7,105 nucleotides of DNA from Peptococcaceae bacterium. GTDB lineage: Bacteria > Bacillota > Desulfitobacteriia > Desulfitobacteriales > Desulfitobacteriaceae. Of this stretch, positions 1 to 5,742 are shown piece by piece. The notes beneath the pieces were generated by a model, which was not told the DNA's origin, did not search any database, and saw nothing but the letters and a program-made list of their open reading frames with translations. The stretch is taken from positions 1 to 7,105 of the forward strand of contig JAITOS010000075.1 of assembly GCA_031289815.1 (NCBI GenBank). Direction: 5' to 3'. Made by a program: the position numbers and the translations under genes. Within the stretch, counting starts at the first letter, position 1. Each line of letters opens with the position of its first letter.

Positions 1-50
1 ATGACCTGGGCGTCGTTTTTTCCTTCTACCACAATCAGTTCTTTAATCAA
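1..50 (-). CDS. Toprim-domain protein, N-terminal fragment (RNase M5-like)
   Basis: Only the first 16 codons are inside the window; the gene runs off the left edge. They read MIKELIVVEGKNDAQV. A hydrophobic strand followed by VEGKND is the first Toprim motif, whose Glu is a metal or catalytic residue in primases, topoisomerases and RNase M5. The start is TTG at 50. An in-frame TAA at 71-69 rules out a longer protein, and GGGAG at 62-58 sits 7 bases upstream. Small bacterial Toprim proteins that begin this way include RNase M5 (RnmV), which matures 5S rRNA, and several uncharacterised primase-like proteins. The fragment cannot separate these, and no neighbour typical of rnmV, such as ksgA, is visible. 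The start overlaps the stop of the frame at 43-189. Confidence 0.7.
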   Translation of the reverse strand, partial: MIKELIVVEGKNDAQV

Positions 51-189
51 GGAACCGCTCCCTTTTTTTTATGTTTTTAGCTGCTAAGTCAGAATCTACA
101 TCAGAATCCGCCCAGTAAAATCCACCCGGCTGATTCAGACTTTCGTCATGGTCATCGTAACAGGTTATACTCGCTGAACTGGTCTGCGA
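43..189 (-). pseudogene. Possible 3' remnant of a truncated gene overlapping the Toprim start
   Basis: This minus-strand frame opens after a TAG at 192-190 and ends at TAA 45-43, inside the TTG start region of the Toprim gene, an overlap typical of coupled genes. The 48 codons contain no ATG, GTG or TTG start. The residues look protein-like and acidic, including YDDHDESLNQPGGFYWADSD, and then a basic stretch ending in KKRERFLD. A plausible reading is the 3' end of the gene that once preceded the Toprim gene in an operon, cut off near position 190. I do not recognise the family. It may instead be a chance open frame: it is short, and the opposite strand is open across part of it. Confidence 0.33.
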
Positions 190-239
190 CTAACAGTATA
201 GCGCAAAACCCAACGGGAGGAAAGCCTAATTTTGGATTT

Positions 240-274
240 GTTTTAACAACCCCAACTTCGGGGGGCGTTAAAAC
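240..274. repeat. Inverted repeat / hairpin
   Basis: The arms GTTTTAAC (240-247) and GTTAAAAC (267-274) are exact reverse complements. Inside them CCCC (250-253) can pair with GGGG (260-263), leaving a short AACTTC loop, so the whole can fold as an 8-bp stem, a small internal loop and a 4-bp GC stem. No T tract follows on either strand in the usual terminator position. It lies just upstream of the TATAAT at 290-295, so it could be an operator, an element end or a structured transcript. Its function is not known. Confidence 0.6.
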
Positions 275-295
275 ACCATGCGAACCGGCTATAAT
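267..295 (+). promoter_or_regulatory. Candidate promoter for the AlbA_2 regulator
   Basis: TATAAT at 290-295 matches the -10 consensus exactly. Upstream, TTAAAA (268-273) is a poor -35 at a 16-base spacer. Initiation near 302 would give a leader of about 160 bases before the ATG at 466, starting at the hairpin at 308-329. The weak -35, which overlaps the right arm of the inverted repeat at 240-274, could mean the promoter needs an activator. The assignment rests on one strong hexamer only. Confidence 0.4.
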
Positions 296-307
296 ATTCG
301 CCATCGC

Positions 308-329
308 GCATTCTCTGAAAATAGAATGC
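308..329. repeat. Short hairpin in the presumed leader
   Basis: GCATTCT (308-314) and AGAATGC (323-329) are exact reverse complements around an 8-base AT-rich loop. It falls at the start of the transcript predicted from the TATAAT at 290-295, where it could stabilise the 5' end or act as an operator. No T tract follows, so it is not a terminator. Confidence 0.45.
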
Positions 330-465
330 ATGGTGACAAACGGCTTTGAATTATGTAAGATATAAATACATTGTGTCTTGGCGCTCTGCTGTTTGAACTT
401 CGGGAGGAGGGCATACGTACTTAGACGAATGCGCAACCCTTGATAGTGGGACGGGAGGACAAAAA

Positions 466-1851
466 ATGAAATTCGCCAAAGAGAACGAAAAACTTGAATT
501 CAAGAAAACCACCGCCGAACTCAGCGAGGGCGTTATCTCTATGGCCGCCATACTCAATAAACACGGCGGCGGCGAACTGTATTTCGGCATCCGCAACGAC
601 GGGACGCCGCTCGGCATGGACATATCCGACAAGACACTCCGCGACGTGAGCGAATCCGTGGCAAGCCATATCGAGCCGAAGATTTACCCTAAAATCAATG
701 CCGTGTACGTCGGCGACAAACATTGTATCTACGTCGAGTTTGCGGGCGAGAACGCGCCTTATTACGCTTTTGGCAGGGCGTATGTCCGCGTCGCCGACAC
801 AGACAGGCAGATGTCCGCCGCCGAATTGGAAAGCTATATCCTTAAAAAGAACGCGGGTCGCGACGCTTGGGACAGCGATGTTTCCGCGCATACCGTCGCC
901 GACGTAAAGGAAACCGTGCTTCGCGATTACATTGACCACGCCAACAACGCGGGGCGCATTGATTTTGCCTATACCGACAACGCCGAGGTACTGAATAAAC
1001 TCGCTGTTACACAGGACGGCAAGCTGAAAAACGCCGCTGACGTTCTGTTCTGCGGCTCGCCCAATCTGGAAATTCAGATGGCGATTTTTGCCGGGCCGGA
1101 GCGTCTCACGTTTATCGATATCGACCGCAAAAGCGGCAGCGTCACGGAACTTGTAGAGATTGCCGAGAAATATATCCGCAGTAATATCCGCTGGCGCGTG
1201 GTGCTTGACGGTTCCATTCAGCGCAAGGAAATCCCCGAAATCCCAATAGAAGCCGTGCGCGAGGCAATCATCAACAGCTATTGTCATCGCCTGTATTCCT
1301 CGTCACAAAACAACGAAGTCACGATACACAGCAACCGCATTGAGATATACAACCCCGGCACGTTCCCGGAAGGCTTGACCCCACAGGACTTCATTGACGG
1401 AACAGGGCGGTCGGTGAAGCGGAACCCGCTTTTAGCGCAGCTGATGTACTACTCGAAAGACATTGAAAGTTTCGGCACCGGTCTGCGGCGCATTACCGAA
1501 GCCTGCGAAAAAACGGGCGTTAAGGTCGAGTTCCAAATGCTGAAACTTGGTTTCTCGGTGGTGTTTTATCGCCCTGACGAAAATTTTCTTACGACAGAAA
1601 AAACGCCAGATGTCGTAAGAAACGTCGTAACAAATGTCGTATTAAAAAAATCGGAGCAAGCGGTTTTCGAAGCCATAGCAAATACTCCCTCCGTAACAGC
1701 GGAACAGTTAGCGACGGCACTCTCGAAATCCGGCAGGACGATTCAAAGGTATTTGGATAGCCTGCAAAAGAAAAATGTTATCCGGCGTGTCGGCTCGACT
1801 AAAAGTGGTCATTGGGAGATTCTCGGCGGCGCCAATTCGGCGGACGAATAG
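466..1851 (+). CDS. AlbA_2 (Schlafen-type) / RecG-like predicted transcriptional regulator
   Basis: This 461-residue protein has the layout of the 'putative transcriptional regulator / RecG-related' family. Residues 7-125 form an AlbA_2 domain (E7, LEFKK at 10-14, then NKHGGGELYFGIRNDG at 31-46). Residues 261-370 match the ATPase-like C-terminal module: EAVREAIIN at 262-270, HRLY at 274-277 where relatives often have HRDY, RIEIYNPG at 291-298, and SFGTGLRRI at 335-343. Residues 395-452 form a winged helix-turn-helix (TAEQLATALSKSGRTIQRYLD). The ATG has GGGAGG at 453-458, 7 bases upstream. The family is common in accessory regions and is presumed to bind nucleic acid; partner and ligand are unknown. 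It is the only plus-strand gene here. The linker holds a VVxN tandem repeat (383-392). It is not the RecG helicase, since helicase motifs are absent. Confidence 0.88.
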   Translation: MKFAKENEKLEFKKTTAELSEGVISMAAILNKHGGGELYFGIRNDGTPLGMDISDKTLRDVSESVASHIEPKIYPKINAVYVGDKHCIYVEFAGENAPYYAFGRAYVRVADTDRQMSAAELESYILKKNAGRDAWDSDVSAHTVADVKETVLRDYIDHANNAGRIDFAYTDNAEVLNKLAVTQDGKLKNAADVLFCGSPNLEIQMAIFAGPERLTFIDIDRKSGSVTELVEIAEKYIRSNIRWRVVLDGSIQRKEIPEIPIEAVREAIINSYCHRLYSSSQNNEVTIHSNRIEIYNPGTFPEGLTPQDFIDGTGRSVKRNPLLAQLMYYSKDIESFGTGLRRITEACEKTGVKVEFQMLKLGFSVVFYRPDENFLTTEKTPDVVRNVVTNVVLKKSEQAVFEAIANTPSVTAEQLATALSKSGRTIQRYLDSLQKKNVIRRVGSTKSGHWEILGGANSADE

Positions 1852-1856
1852 CGTGA

Positions 1857-1896
1857 ATAGAGTAGGAATAAAACTTTTTCGAGTTTTTTGCTCTAT
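1857..1896 (+). terminator. Weak possible terminator after the AlbA_2 gene
   Basis: Just after the stop, ATAGAG (1857-1862) can pair with CTCTAT (1891-1896), and inside them AAAACT (1870-1875) can pair with AGTTTT (1882-1887). The stem is AT-rich and interrupted, and the T runs lie within the structure rather than after it. This is at best a weak intrinsic terminator for plus-strand transcription. Confidence 0.28.
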
Positions 1897-1965
1897 CCCC
1901 TTAACACACGAGGACTTTAAACATCTCCGTTGAGCTTCTTCAGACCAAAAAACAAAAATGAAGAC

Positions 1966-2016
1966 AAAAAAAGGCCGTCCCCCGCCCGGTTGCTTCTATA
2001 ACTCCGGGGGACAGCC
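1966..2016 (-). terminator. Intrinsic terminator of the GH18 gene
   Basis: GTCCCCCG (1977-1984) and CGGGGGAC (2005-2012) form a perfect 8-bp GC-rich stem, extended past one mismatch by GGC (1973-1975) with GCC (2014-2016). Read on the minus strand, the hairpin is followed directly by seven T residues (1972-1966) and then more T-rich sequence. There is no T tract on the other side, so it acts on minus-strand transcripts. It lies about 60 bases past the GH18 stop. Confidence 0.85.
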
Positions 2017-2074
2017 CGCTCCTGATTGGCTGGTTCGATACCGTTCTCTTTACTGTGCGTGTGCGCTCCCTTAT

Positions 2075-3226
2075 TTACTGCTGGTTATTAGTTCCATAGG
2101 TCTTGATCACATTGTCCCACATGGCCGGATCTTCCATACCCAGCCGCCAGATCGCCACCCCGTGCAATTGATGCTCTTTGGCGTTTTCCAACTTAGCCGC
2201 CAGACTGCGGGCGTTCTCCAGATATACCTCATGCCGAACCCCGGCGCTCGTGTAGGTATAATGGGATTCCTGACTGTTCTCGTCAAACAAGACGCTGACT
2301 CCCTGCGCCTTGGCCCGTTCCAAGGATTGGGCATAGGACAGATAGGCGGGCTGGTTGGGTTTATCCGAACCCCAATCGAAAGCGTACACCGGCAGCCCCA
2401 TCACGATTTTCTCCTTGGGAATCTGCCCGGTAGCAAAATCCAGAACCCGGTTGACCCAGCTGACCGAAGCGATCGGGCCTTGCGTGGTTCCCAAACCATG
2501 CTCGTCATACGTCATCAAAATAACCTGATCCGCCGCCTCACCGATGGCCGTATAGTCATAAGCCCCCGACCACAGATCCGCCGGATAGTCCTGATATTTA
2601 GCCGGAATCGATACGTTCAGAATCTTGTCTTTCGCTTTCAGGGCCTTTCCTAACTCGTTCAGAAAGGCGGAATAATTGTCGCGGTCCGCCGGCGGCGTTT
2701 TTTCAATGTCGATGGAAATCCCATCCCATTGCTCGTTCATGACCAGGCTCATCAGATTGTTGACAAAGGCCGAACGCGTAGCAGCCGTGGCCAGAACGCG
2801 ATGCGCCAAATCAGCGTCGAACTGCCCTTCTATGAGATTGTGAACCAGAGCGTAGGCCTTCGCGCCCTGAGCTTGAGCCGTCTCTTTTATGCCCAAATCC
2901 ACGTTGCCCATCCGCGTGACATTGCCCGCGCCGTCAAAGGAATACCAGAAAAAGGCGACTTCATCCATCGCTTGAAGATGCTGGCTCATCGACTCTACCG
3001 AGCCGGGAATCGCCGCCTCCTCGTCCGTATAGAACCCCATCACGATTCTCTTATCCGGCCCCAGAACGTCTTGCCGCCCCGCGTCCGCTTCCGCCTCCGG
3101 CGGCTGACCGTTTTCTCCAACCTGCGGGTCTGGCAGATTTTGCGCCTTGGGCTGCGTTCCACAGCCGCTCAAACTCAAGCCCAGCGCTAAAACCGCTATA
3201 GCGATAACATTCATGTATCGTTTCAC
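2075..3226 (-). CDS. Secreted GH18 lipoprotein (spore-cortex-hydrolase/YaaH-like glycosidase)
   Basis: This is a 383-residue protein read from GTG at 3226. Residues 1-22 are a lipoprotein signal: basic MKRY, a hydrophobic core, and lipobox LSGC with Cys22 as the lipidation site, so the mature protein should be anchored outside the membrane. A Pro/Glu-rich linker (about 23-55) precedes a GH18 barrel (about 58-375). The active-site strand reads DGISIDIE (168-175) with Glu175 as the expected acid. MTYD (238-241), MGLPVYAFDW (276-285) and AIWRLGMEDPAMW (358-370) are hallmarks of the YaaH/SleL branch, which cleaves cortex or wall glycan. No LysM domains are present, unlike YaaH. A role in peptidoglycan or chitin-like glycan cleavage is inferred; the exact substrate is unknown. 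It is a single-gene unit between two terminators. Confidence 0.88.
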   Translation of the reverse strand: MKRYMNVIAIAVLALGLSLSGCGTQPKAQNLPDPQVGENGQPPEAEADAGRQDVLGPDKRIVMGFYTDEEAAIPGSVESMSQHLQAMDEVAFFWYSFDGAGNVTRMGNVDLGIKETAQAQGAKAYALVHNLIEGQFDADLAHRVLATAATRSAFVNNLMSLVMNEQWDGISIDIEKTPPADRDNYSAFLNELGKALKAKDKILNVSIPAKYQDYPADLWSGAYDYTAIGEAADQVILMTYDEHGLGTTQGPIASVSWVNRVLDFATGQIPKEKIVMGLPVYAFDWGSDKPNQPAYLSYAQSLERAKAQGVSVLFDENSQESHYTYTSAGVRHEVYLENARSLAAKLENAKEHQLHGVAIWRLGMEDPAMWDNVIKTYGTNNQQ

Positions 3227-3233
3227 TTTGATT

Positions 3234-3241
3234 ACCTCCTT
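3234..3241 (-). promoter_or_regulatory. Ribosome binding site that sets the GTG start of the GH18 gene
   Basis: AAGGAGGT lies 7 bases before GTG at 3226-3224. The longer reading from ATG at 3250 would place this motif inside the coding sequence and has no comparable site upstream. The GTG start also puts the basic MKRY directly before the hydrophobic core, as expected for a lipoprotein signal. An ATG four codons further in (3214) is too close to the site's optimum to replace it. Confidence 0.85.
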
Positions 3242-3320
3242 CGTCGTCATCTGCTTTTTATTTTCCCCGCTTCATATTTGCTTATGTATGCCGGTCGCTT
3301 AACTTTTCAGCATTTTTTGC

Positions 3321-3387
3321 CAAAAACAAAAATAACCGCCGCGTCGTAAACTGCACCCTTTTCAGTGAACAGTTTACGACGCGGCGG
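3321..3387 (-). terminator. Strong intrinsic terminator of the gapN-like gene
   Basis: The arms at 3336-3353 and 3370-3387 are perfect 18-base reverse complements (CCGCCGCGTCGTAAACTG), with three further pairs possible in the loop (CAC 3354-3356 with GTG 3365-3367). On the minus strand the stem is followed by TTATTTTTGTTTTTG (3335-3321). It begins 56 bases past the stop of the aldehyde dehydrogenase gene and separates it from the GH18 gene. The other side has no T run, so it is directional. Confidence 0.92.
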
Positions 3388-3443
3388 CAAAGTGCGTTCG
3401 ATCATCTAGCGGAACGGTTATTTTAACGGGGTTGGTTCTCCGT

Positions 3444-5069
3444 TTATAAAATGATGTCCGTGGAAATAAAATTGGAGAGGTCGTCTTTCAAAATCTTGCG
3501 GATAATCTCCTTATTCGGCTCATTCTCTTTCGCCGCGACCAGCGTCCGAATCGTGAAGGCCCGCAAGGCGTCCGTGACGGACAGCGTTCCCTCCGCCGAA
3601 TCCTTTCTGCCGTTAAAGGGAAAAATATCCGGGCCGCGCTGGCACTGGCTGTTAATATTGACGCGGCAGACCTGATTCACGAGCTGATCCACCAGGGTGG
3701 CGATCAGCTGTGGGTTTTGGCTGAAAATACTGACCTGCTGCCCATAGTTCGATTCGACGATGTAGCGCAACGGCGTTTCCATATCCGCAAAGGGAACGAT
3801 GGGAATGACCGGCCCGAACTGCTCCGCGTGATAGACTTTCATCTTTTCGTTGACCGGGTACAGCACCGCCGGATAAAAAAAGGTTTCCTTCGCTTCGCCG
3901 CCAAAATCATTGATCACCTGCGCCCCGTGCGCTTGCGCGTCGGCGACGAGCCGTTGCAAATCCTCGATCTTATTATTTTCAGGTAAAGGCGTGATCCGGA
4001 CGTCCTCTTCCCAGGGCAGTCCGATCTTTAGTAGCCCAATGCTCGCCGTCAGACGGCGGTTGAATTCCGCCGCGATGTTTTGCTGGACGAAAATGATCTT
4101 CAAAGCGGTACAACGCTGGCCGTTAAAGGACAAGGCCCCCAAGAGGACTTCTTGCACCGCCAGCTCCATGTCCGCGTCTTCCATGACGATGGCCGGATTT
4201 TTGGCGTCCAGGCCTAAAACACAGCGGAGACGGTGCGGCTTCGGGTGCTGATGTTTCAGAGTATCCGCGACTTTGCTGGTACCGATAAAGGCCAGGGAAT
4301 CGATTTTCCCCGTCTCCAGCAGCGGCCCGACCACGTTAACGCCCCGGCCATAGACGACATTGACCACTCCGGGCGGAAACGCTTTCTGAAAGGCTTTTAA
4401 TAACGGCTGATACAGCAGGACGCCCAGCTTCGGCGGCTTGAAGATCACGACGTTGCCCATGATTAAGGCCGGAATCAAGGTGGCAAAGGTCTCGTTCAGC
4501 GGATAGTTAAAGGGCCCCATACACAGCACCACCCCAAAGGGCGCTCTCCTGACCTGGGCGATGATCCCTCCTTCTTTAATAAATCTGGAGGATTGGCGGT
4601 CCAGGTCCTTCAAGGCTTCGATCGTATCCCGGATATAAGCCACGGTCCGGTCAAATTCGTTGTTGGCGTCGGCCAAGCTCTTCCCGATCTCCCACATAAT
4701 CATCTTGACGACGAATTTCTTGACCTCCAGCATTTCCAACAGGAATGTTTCCATACAGTCGATTCGTTCTTGCACCGTCATCATCGGCCAAACGCCGCAG
4801 CCGTTTTGATAGGCCGCCAGCGATGAGTCCAAAATTTCCAGGGATTCTTTTTGGCTTAATTGCGGAAAAGCGCCGATGACCTTGCGTTCAAAATGATCCC
4901 CCGTCTTTTCACAGATCGGGGAACGGACTTCCAGAAATTCTCCCCGCCAGGTTTTTAGTTCTCCATGAATCAAATATTCCTCTTGCATGACCTTTTCTTT
5001 CAGCCCATACTCGCCTGAAGGATCCTTCAGGTCTTGGAACATTTGATCGAGCGCCGTTTTTACGTCCAC
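3444..5069 (-). CDS. gapN: GapN-like NADP-dependent glyceraldehyde-3-phosphate dehydrogenase (aldehyde dehydrogenase family)
   Basis: This is a 541-residue aldehyde dehydrogenase. The likely reaction is irreversible oxidation of glyceraldehyde 3-phosphate to 3-phosphoglycerate with NADP+, giving cytosolic NADPH while bypassing the ATP-forming step of glycolysis. Visible motifs are GPFNYP (185-190, Asn188), FKPP (210-213), FIGTSK (261-266), FNGQRCTALK (315-324, nucleophile Cys320), EQFGP (416-420) and QRGPDIFPFNGRKDS (477-491); the GQRCTA signature and the last motif favour GapN over other aldehyde dehydrogenases. At 541 residues it exceeds the roughly 475-500 of classical GapN, mostly through N- and C-terminal extensions, so it belongs to a divergent long subgroup. 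The usual ELGGK base motif reads GLDAK (286-290). The start is GTG at 5069 with GAGGGGGG 7 bases upstream. A different aldehyde substrate remains possible. Confidence 0.75.
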   Translation of the reverse strand: MDVKTALDQMFQDLKDPSGEYGLKEKVMQEEYLIHGELKTWRGEFLEVRSPICEKTGDHFERKVIGAFPQLSQKESLEILDSSLAAYQNGCGVWPMMTVQERIDCMETFLLEMLEVKKFVVKMIMWEIGKSLADANNEFDRTVAYIRDTIEALKDLDRQSSRFIKEGGIIAQVRRAPFGVVLCMGPFNYPLNETFATLIPALIMGNVVIFKPPKLGVLLYQPLLKAFQKAFPPGVVNVVYGRGVNVVGPLLETGKIDSLAFIGTSKVADTLKHQHPKPHRLRCVLGLDAKNPAIVMEDADMELAVQEVLLGALSFNGQRCTALKIIFVQQNIAAEFNRRLTASIGLLKIGLPWEEDVRITPLPENNKIEDLQRLVADAQAHGAQVINDFGGEAKETFFYPAVLYPVNEKMKVYHAEQFGPVIPIVPFADMETPLRYIVESNYGQQVSIFSQNPQLIATLVDQLVNQVCRVNINSQCQRGPDIFPFNGRKDSAEGTLSVTDALRAFTIRTLVAAKENEPNKEIIRKILKDDLSNFISTDIIL

Positions 5070-5197
5070 GGTTCATCCCCCCTCTTGCGCAAATCCATGT
5101 TCATGAGTATTTTACCACGCTTCCTGAGGAAGCATTCTTCGGCACAGCCGCCGCCTTTACTTTGCAAACGGTAAACGACCGTGAAGCGCTCACTCAT
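5060..5197 (-). CDS. Possible 45-residue small protein between the CoA-binding gene and gapN
   Basis: An ATG at 5197-5195 overlaps the TGA of the CoA-binding gene (TGATG junction) and is preceded by AAGGA with an 8-base spacer. The frame ends at TAA 5062-5060, ten bases into gapN, so it is coupled at both ends. The product would be basic, with a central GGGCAEEC segment (Cys18, Cys22) and two RKRG motifs near 25-28 and 37-40. I know no matching family. The region also holds a candidate gapN promoter, so this may simply be an open leader. Coupled position and ribosome binding site argue for translation; lack of any recognisable domain argues against a firm call. Confidence 0.33.
   Translation of the reverse strand: MSERFTVVYRLQSKGGGCAEECFLRKRGKILMNMDLRKRGDEPWT
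5109..5142 (-). promoter_or_regulatory. Candidate gapN promoter with a dyad between the -35 and -10 positions
   Basis: On the minus strand TGGTAAAAT (5117-5109) resembles an extended -10 element, about 40 bases before the gapN GTG. The -35 position 17 bases upstream is poor (GAATGC). The spacer contains the palindrome GCTTCCTGAGGAAGC (5119-5133), a typical placement for a repressor operator. It could equally be a small RNA hairpin in a read-through transcript; no T tract follows, so it is not a terminator. Confidence 0.3.
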
Positions 5198-5742
5198 CAG
5201 AGCCGTCCTTGTGGCTGCGCACGTTTGGCCGAGATGATTTCCGTGTTCATCCCCGCCGCGTGCAAACCGCCGTGATAGCGCCCATGCTCCATCTTGACGC
5301 ATAGGTCCATGACGGTCGCCAGTCCGGCTTCTCTGGCCAATGCAGCCGCTGAGAAAGGAATGACTTTGAGTTGGAACCAAATCGCCCTGGCGCGGCAAGT
5401 AATGGCCTCTTGGACAATCTGTAAGCAATCAGCGGCTGGACGAAATACATCGACCAGATCAATCGACACCGGTACGCTCCGCAGATCCGGGTAGGACGTC
5501 TGACCGAGGATAGCGTCCGCTTTTGGATTCACAGGAATCACCGTATAACCGGCGGCCAGTAAGTATGTGGCCACAAAATAGCTGGCTTTCTGCCGTTCTG
5601 TGGACAACCCGATCATGGCAATCGTGCGCGTATTTTGTAAAATATCCTGAATGACCGTCCTGTTCTGATAAAGCTCTTTTTCAGCTTGCGTCAGCGACGA
5701 GTTCAGCTGGATAGCGCACGCAGCGCCTGTTCCAAATCCCAT
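5197..5742 (-). CDS. CoA-binding Rossmann-fold protein, YccU type
   Basis: This is a 181-residue cytosolic protein of the CoA_binding_2 (YccU-like) family. The nucleotide-binding fold covers about residues 35-150: a first strand and glycine turn IAMIGLS (41-47), then YTVIPVNP (66-73), LVDVFRP (96-102), IWFQLKV (121-127) and VMDLCVKMEH (144-153). The family binds coenzyme A; no catalytic activity is established for it. It is longer than the usual 140 or so residues, with about 30 extra N-terminal residues encoded partly within the metY 3' end and a C-terminal tail (GMNTEIISAKR). The ATG at 5742 is chosen because GGAGGAGG (5757-5750) lies 7 bases upstream and no other good start follows before the fold begins. 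Pairing with metY suggests a link to sulfur or CoA-thioester metabolism, which is inference. Confidence 0.85.
   Translation of the reverse strand: MGFGTGAACAIQLNSSLTQAEKELYQNRTVIQDILQNTRTIAMIGLSTERQKASYFVATYLLAAGYTVIPVNPKADAILGQTSYPDLRSVPVSIDLVDVFRPAADCLQIVQEAITCRARAIWFQLKVIPFSAAALAREAGLATVMDLCVKMEHGRYHGGLHAAGMNTEIISAKRAQPQGRL

Larger units (their letters stand above)
190..465. other. Intergenic region with secondary structure, no supported gene
   Basis: This stretch separates the minus-strand left-edge genes from the plus-strand regulator. It holds an inverted repeat (240-274), a consensus -10 hexamer (290-295), a second hairpin (308-329) and two purine-rich GGGAGG motifs, near 404 and at 453-458; only the second is placed to serve a start codon. 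Frames are open on both strands (81-365 plus without an early start codon; 152-436 minus), but neither shows a recognisable domain or a good ribosome binding site. It may be a 5' leader and regulatory region, a decayed gene, or part of a small mobile or repetitive element. Confidence 0.5.

Noticed and set aside
421..1287. Long minus-strand open frame of 288 codons opposite the AlbA_2 gene
   Set aside because: It is the mirror of a plus-strand gene with clear AlbA_2, ATPase-like and winged-helix motifs. It shows no recognisable domain and no good ribosome binding site.
1857..2016. Bidirectional terminator shared by the convergent AlbA_2 and GH18 genes
   Set aside because: The GC-rich hairpin has a T tract only on the minus-strand side, and the AT-rich repeat next to the plus-strand gene is separate and weak.
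1958..3190. Plus-strand open frames opposite the GH18 gene
   Set aside because: They lie across the GH18 coding sequence, have no domain logic, and the first begins within the T-tract/terminator region of the opposite strand.
3250..3300. Sporulation-type promoter (CATACATA, 3283-3290 on the minus strand) ahead of the GH18 gene
   Set aside because: CATACA resembles a sigma-E/K -10 element, and the product would fit sporulation, but no matching -35 element is seen at the right distance, so it was not listed.
4180..4220. Frameshift or sequencing error explaining the missing Glu in the gapN GLDAK motif
   Set aside because: The frame is intact on both sides with family motifs before and after, and the surrounding NPAIVMEDAD segment aligns without a shift.
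3451..4826. Several plus-strand open frames opposite gapN
   Set aside because: They are fragmentary, compositionally arginine/serine-rich mirrors of a gene with intact aldehyde dehydrogenase motifs.
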